In this document: in pieces, positions 33,237 to 35,956 of the stretch
How positions within the stretch are numbered: position 1 is the first letter of the stretch
Layout of the letters: the number at the start of each line of letters is the position of its first letter
Assembly: GCA_025057455.1 (NCBI GenBank)
Contig: JANWWY010000014.1
Location: 1 to 35,956 of the forward strand
Direction of reading: 5' to 3'
DNA length: 35,956 nt
DNA from: Aquificaceae bacterium
GTDB taxonomy: Bacteria; Aquificota; Aquificia; Aquificales; Aquificaceae
Position numbers and translations under genes: made by a program
The notes under the pieces: model-generated
Told to the model about the DNA's origin: nothing
Databases searched by the model: none
Seen by the model: only the letters and a program-made list of their open reading frames with translations

Positions 33237-35596
33237 GACAGGTCCATCTTATCACCGTATCGGTGCAAGAGAAGCCTTTTGAGGTCTGGGTATTTTTCAA
33301 AGCCTGCACCATCCCTCATTAGCCACAGGGCATCCTCCTTTGCCATCTCAAGTAGGGCTCTGTCCTGAGCTCTGCCTAAGTTTGCCACCCAAAAGCCAAA
33401 GTAACCCGATTGAGACTCACCTAAAAGCTCGCCAGGACCCCTCAGCTTCATGTCCTCCTCCGCTATTTCAAAGCCGTCGTTGGACCTTACCAAAACCCTA
33501 AGCCTCTTTATGGCATCTTCGTCTTCCTTTATTTCATCTGGCACGAGAAGATAGCAGTAGCTTTGAAGGTCGGACCTTCCCACTCTACCCCTTAGCTGAT
33601 GGAGCTGTGATAGACCAAACCTGTGGGCTGATTCTACTATCATGAGCGTTGCATCTGGCACATCCACGCCAACCTCTACCACCGTAGTAGATACGAGCAC
33701 GTCTCCCTCCCTTTTGAAACTTTCCATAACTTGTCTTTTTTCTTCGTCCTTTAGCCTGCCGTGCATAAGAAGCACCTTTTTGTCGGGCAGAAGCCCTTTC
33801 CAGCGCTCGTATTCCTGAACGGCGGACTTAAGCTGCAACTTTTCAGACTCTTCTATAAGAGGGTATATTACGTATACTTTGTGTCCCTTTGAGAGCTCTT
33901 CCTTTACATGCCTGAGCACCTTCTCAAACTCGGAGTCGAAGACCAGACGGGTTATCACTGGTTTTCTTCCGCTTGGCATTTGGTCTATCACCGACAGGTC
34001 CAAGTCTCCATAGATGGAAAGAGCCAAGGTTCTCGGTATGGGTGTGGCACTCATTACAAGGCAGTGAGGATAGTAGCCTTTGCCCTTTTCAAGAAGTAGT
34101 CTTCTTTGAAGGACACCAAAGCGGTGCTGTTCGTCTATGACCACAAAGGCAAGGTTGTTAAATTCTATGCCTTCCTGTATGAGAGCATGCGTGCCAAGTA
34201 TTACTTTTATGTTCCCCATCCTTATGTGGTTTAAAAGGCTTTTCCTTAGACTACCTTTTACGGAGCCAGTAAGCAAGCCAACCCTTACGCCGAGCGGTTC
34301 CAAAAATCTTTTGAAGTTCTCGTAGTGTTGCTGAGCAAGTATCTCCGTGGGAACCATTATGGCACTTTGGTATCCTTCCTTGGCAAAGGCATAGGCTACA
34401 GCCATGGCAACCACGGTTTTACCGCTTCCCACGTCCCCCTGTAAAAGTCTGTTCATAGGCTTTGAGCTTTTTACATCCTGTAGGATTTCCTCTACCGCTC
34501 TTTTCTGAGCCTCTGTAAGGTTGAAGGGAAGGCTTTTGGTAAACTCCTTCAAGCTTTCCTCTGCTCTCTTTAAACCTATGGCCGGTAGGGCTTTTACTTG
34601 AGCTTTCGTTAGTTGTAAGACCAGCTGAAAAAGGAACAGGTCTTCGTAGATGAGCCTTTTTTGAAATGGGGTAGAGAAGCTGTTAAGCTCTTCTTCCGAA
34701 AAGGCTGTGGGTTTGTGAACCAAGTAAAGACTTTCCGCTATTTGGGGTAACCCCCTTTTCTTGAGAAGCTCCTCTGGTATGTATTCTGGCATATACTTGG
34801 CAAGCTCAGACAGCTTTGAAAGAGCCCTTCTTACGAGCTCATGCCTTCTTTTTACGGATATGCTCTTTAGCTCTCCTTCTACCCTTATGTAGTAAAAGGG
34901 AAGTATTTTTCCAGATTCTTCTTCCCTTAGTACTTCTGGATGAACCATGTATTTTTCGCCCCTGTACTCTTTGAGCTTTCCATATACGATAAGCTCCTGA
35001 CCCTTCTTGAAGGCATAGAGAGGTCTTTGGTCTTTGTAGCGAAACCTTAAATACACTTTGCCCGTTCCGTCCTCGCACTCTACCCAGGCTGGATACTTTT
35101 CCTCTGGGTTGTAGCCCGTCTGGAGCACCCTAACCTTTATTGCCACCTTCTGTCCCGGCTTTGTAGTCTTTACAGATGCTCTCAGCCTTCTATCTTCATA
35201 GCGCATGGGCACAAACCAGAGGGTTGTGTATAAATCTCTTATTCCAAAGGCTTTTAGGCTTTTCTTTTCCTTTTCATCAAGAATTTTCAAATCCTCTAAG
35301 GGCTTGAAGAAGGCAGTTATAGGTTTTTTCTCAACGTGAGAGAAGTCCACCTCCAAAATACGGATTGGCTCAGAAAGCCTTTTCTGTAGCTCCTTTAGAA
35401 CCCCCTTTCTTTTTTCAAAGGGAAGTCGGTCAAACTCCTTAAGAAGGTCAAGATAAGAAGGCTCAAGGAACTCTTTAAGAAGGTTAAAAAGGTATATACC
35501 AACGCCTATGCTTCTTCTTAGCTTAAAGTAATCCCTCTCGGAAAGCTCTGCTACAAGGCTTTTTGCCCTCTGCAGTCTATCCTGAACTTCCTCCAT
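33224..35596 (-). CDS. recG: ATP-dependent DNA helicase RecG
   Basis: Branch-migration helicase that remodels stalled forks and recombination junctions. 790 aa, longer than E. coli RecG (693) mainly by an N-terminal helical extension of about 100 residues, as in other thermophiles. Wedge/OB domain with FFKPLEDLKILDEKEKKSLKAFGIRDLYTTLWF-type entry; Walker A GDVGSGKT; DEQHRFG (DExH box); SATPIPRTLA; VSTTVVEVGVDVP; and the HQLRGRVGRS arginine finger region followed by the TRG motif. The ATG at 35596 is used; GATAAT lies 17 bases upstream. Confidence 0.96.
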   Translation of the reverse strand: MEEVQDRLQRAKSLVAELSERDYFKLRRSIGVGIYLFNLLKEFLEPSYLDLLKEFDRLPFEKRKGVLKELQKRLSEPIRILEVDFSHVEKKPITAFFKPLEDLKILDEKEKKSLKAFGIRDLYTTLWFVPMRYEDRRLRASVKTTKPGQKVAIKVRVLQTGYNPEEKYPAWVECEDGTGKVYLRFRYKDQRPLYAFKKGQELIVYGKLKEYRGEKYMVHPEVLREEESGKILPFYYIRVEGELKSISVKRRHELVRRALSKLSELAKYMPEYIPEELLKKRGLPQIAESLYLVHKPTAFSEEELNSFSTPFQKRLIYEDLFLFQLVLQLTKAQVKALPAIGLKRAEESLKEFTKSLPFNLTEAQKRAVEEILQDVKSSKPMNRLLQGDVGSGKTVVAMAVAYAFAKEGYQSAIMVPTEILAQQHYENFKRFLEPLGVRVGLLTGSVKGSLRKSLLNHIRMGNIKVILGTHALIQEGIEFNNLAFVVIDEQHRFGVLQRRLLLEKGKGYYPHCLVMSATPIPRTLALSIYGDLDLSVIDQMPSGRKPVITRLVFDSEFEKVLRHVKEELSKGHKVYVIYPLIEESEKLQLKSAVQEYERWKGLLPDKKVLLMHGRLKDEEKRQVMESFKREGDVLVSTTVVEVGVDVPDATLMIVESAHRFGLSQLHQLRGRVGRSDLQSYCYLLVPDEIKEDEDAIKRLRVLVRSNDGFEIAEEDMKLRGPGELLGESQSGYFGFWVANLGRAQDRALLEMAKEDALWLMRDGAGFEKYPDLKRLLLHRYGDKMDLSYIA

Positions 35597-35643
35597 GGTG
35601 GTAATCTTAAACTATTATCCTACTTTTGGCGTTCCAGATAAAC

Positions 35644-35649
35644 TATAAT
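35644..35649 (+). promoter_or_regulatory. -10 box of the PilP/GspC-like gene
   Basis: TATAAT exactly 7 bases before the ATG at 35657, with no ribosome site between; predicts a leaderless or nearly leaderless mRNA. Confidence 0.45.
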
Positions 35650-35656
35650 TACTCTC

Positions 35657-35956
35657 ATGCGTTTTCTTACGGTTTGTATTCTTAGCATATCTATCTGTCA
35701 TGCCTCGGTAGATGCCATACTTGAAAACTATCCCTTCTCTCCCAACAGAAGGTATGGCCCCTCTGCGCAGCAGTCTAATAAAAAGTTAGAGGAAGTAAGG
35801 GTTGTGGGTTATGTGCAAAAAGGGGCAAAGACCTACATTTTCCTGAGGTCCGAGGGTAAGCTAAGGAAGGTTAAGGTAGGAGATGAGCTTGATGGTGTGA
35901 GGCTGGTCGGAGTGCGGAGAGGCTTTCTTCTCCTTGGGGATGGGAATGAAATAAAG
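35657..35956 (+). CDS. Partial PilP/GspC-like periplasmic protein (3' end outside window)
   Basis: Open from an ATG at 35657 to the window edge, 100 codons, no stop. It starts with a short signal-like hydrophobic segment (FLTVCILSISICHAS), then a linker rich in Ser/Asn/Gln, then VVGYVQKGAKTYIFL, KVKVGDELDGVRLVGVRRGFLLL and DGNEIK. That pattern (a small beta domain with V.VGD..dG..l..I..  residues) is the HR/PilP fold of type II secretion GspC and type IV pilus PilP. The match is by eye, so treat it as probable. It starts divergently from recG and may open a pilus or secretion operon, which would fit pilD at 20530. Confidence 0.65.
   Translation, partial: MRFLTVCILSISICHASVDAILENYPFSPNRRYGPSAQQSNKKLEEVRVVGYVQKGAKTYIFLRSEGKLRKVKVGDELDGVRLVGVRRGFLLLGDGNEIK

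Noticed and set aside
1-35956. Mobile elements, CRISPR arrays, prophage or defence islands
   Set aside because: No transposase, integrase, repeat-spacer pattern or phage gene was found; gene style is uniform throughout.

Overview
The window looks like a bacterial chromosome segment from the Aquificaceae (Hydrogenobacter/Thermocrinis-like thermophilic autotrophs). This rests on style and content, not on a marker match: arginine is written almost only as AGA/AGG and isoleucine often as ATA, genes are packed with 1-4 base overlaps, and the gene set (fumarate reductase-type flavoprotein, 2-hydroxyacyl-CoA dehydratase-like iron-sulfur system, di-haem cytochrome c peroxidase, prepilin peptidase, TamB) fits that family. 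I see no IS element, CRISPR array, prophage or rRNA. One tRNA gene (His) is present. No gene-free stretch exceeds about 120 bases.

Layout. 30-7826 (minus) is a probable six-gene operon read right to left: HgdB-like iron-sulfur protein, double-domain BcrA/HgdC-type activase, DUF2229 protein, duplicated DUF202 membrane protein, SdhA/FrdA flavoprotein, M50 membrane protease. 7946-9803 (plus) is argG-aroD; 9923-11038 is a periplasmic di-haem peroxidase behind a good promoter and a CRP/FNR-type palindrome; 11075-11842 is a pabC-like gene. 11781-14218 (minus) holds aldehyde dehydrogenase, an unknown 119-aa protein and ispD. 14241-15434 is tyrS. 15418-17487 (minus) is rplS-rnhB-rsmH-ftsL-like. 17576-19153 is a PAS/GGDEF diguanylate cyclase. 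19150-19644 (minus) is purE. 19661-20556 is a coiled-coil protein plus a four-cluster ferredoxin. 20530-21285 (minus) is pilD. 21310-22400 is a thioredoxin-fold lipoprotein plus gph. 22467-24670 (minus) is hup, rsmE, tRNA-His, epmA and a 68-aa protein. 24759-27011 is a half-size EamA, lnt and pgsA. 26983-30381 (minus) is tamB. 30444-33236 is plsY, a GT39/ArnT-like glycosyltransferase and an unknown protein. 33224-35596 (minus) is recG. 35657 to the window edge is the start of a PilP/GspC-like gene.

The most interesting content is the first operon: a 2-hydroxyacyl-CoA dehydratase/double-cubane-cluster-type ATP-driven low-potential electron system, split over three genes that are often fused elsewhere, next to a fumarate reductase-type flavoprotein. 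Its substrate cannot be read from the sequence.

Two architectural features recur. First, many genes after a strand switch have a TATAAT-like hexamer 6-8 bases before the ATG and no Shine-Dalgarno sequence, which predicts leaderless mRNAs. Genes such as rplS, hup, the peroxidase and the HgdB-like gene instead carry strong AGGAGG-type sites. Second, six of seven convergent gene pairs overlap tail to tail, so there is almost no room for classical terminators. Starts were moved from the longest open frame where an ATG, an RBS or a known N-terminus argued for it.
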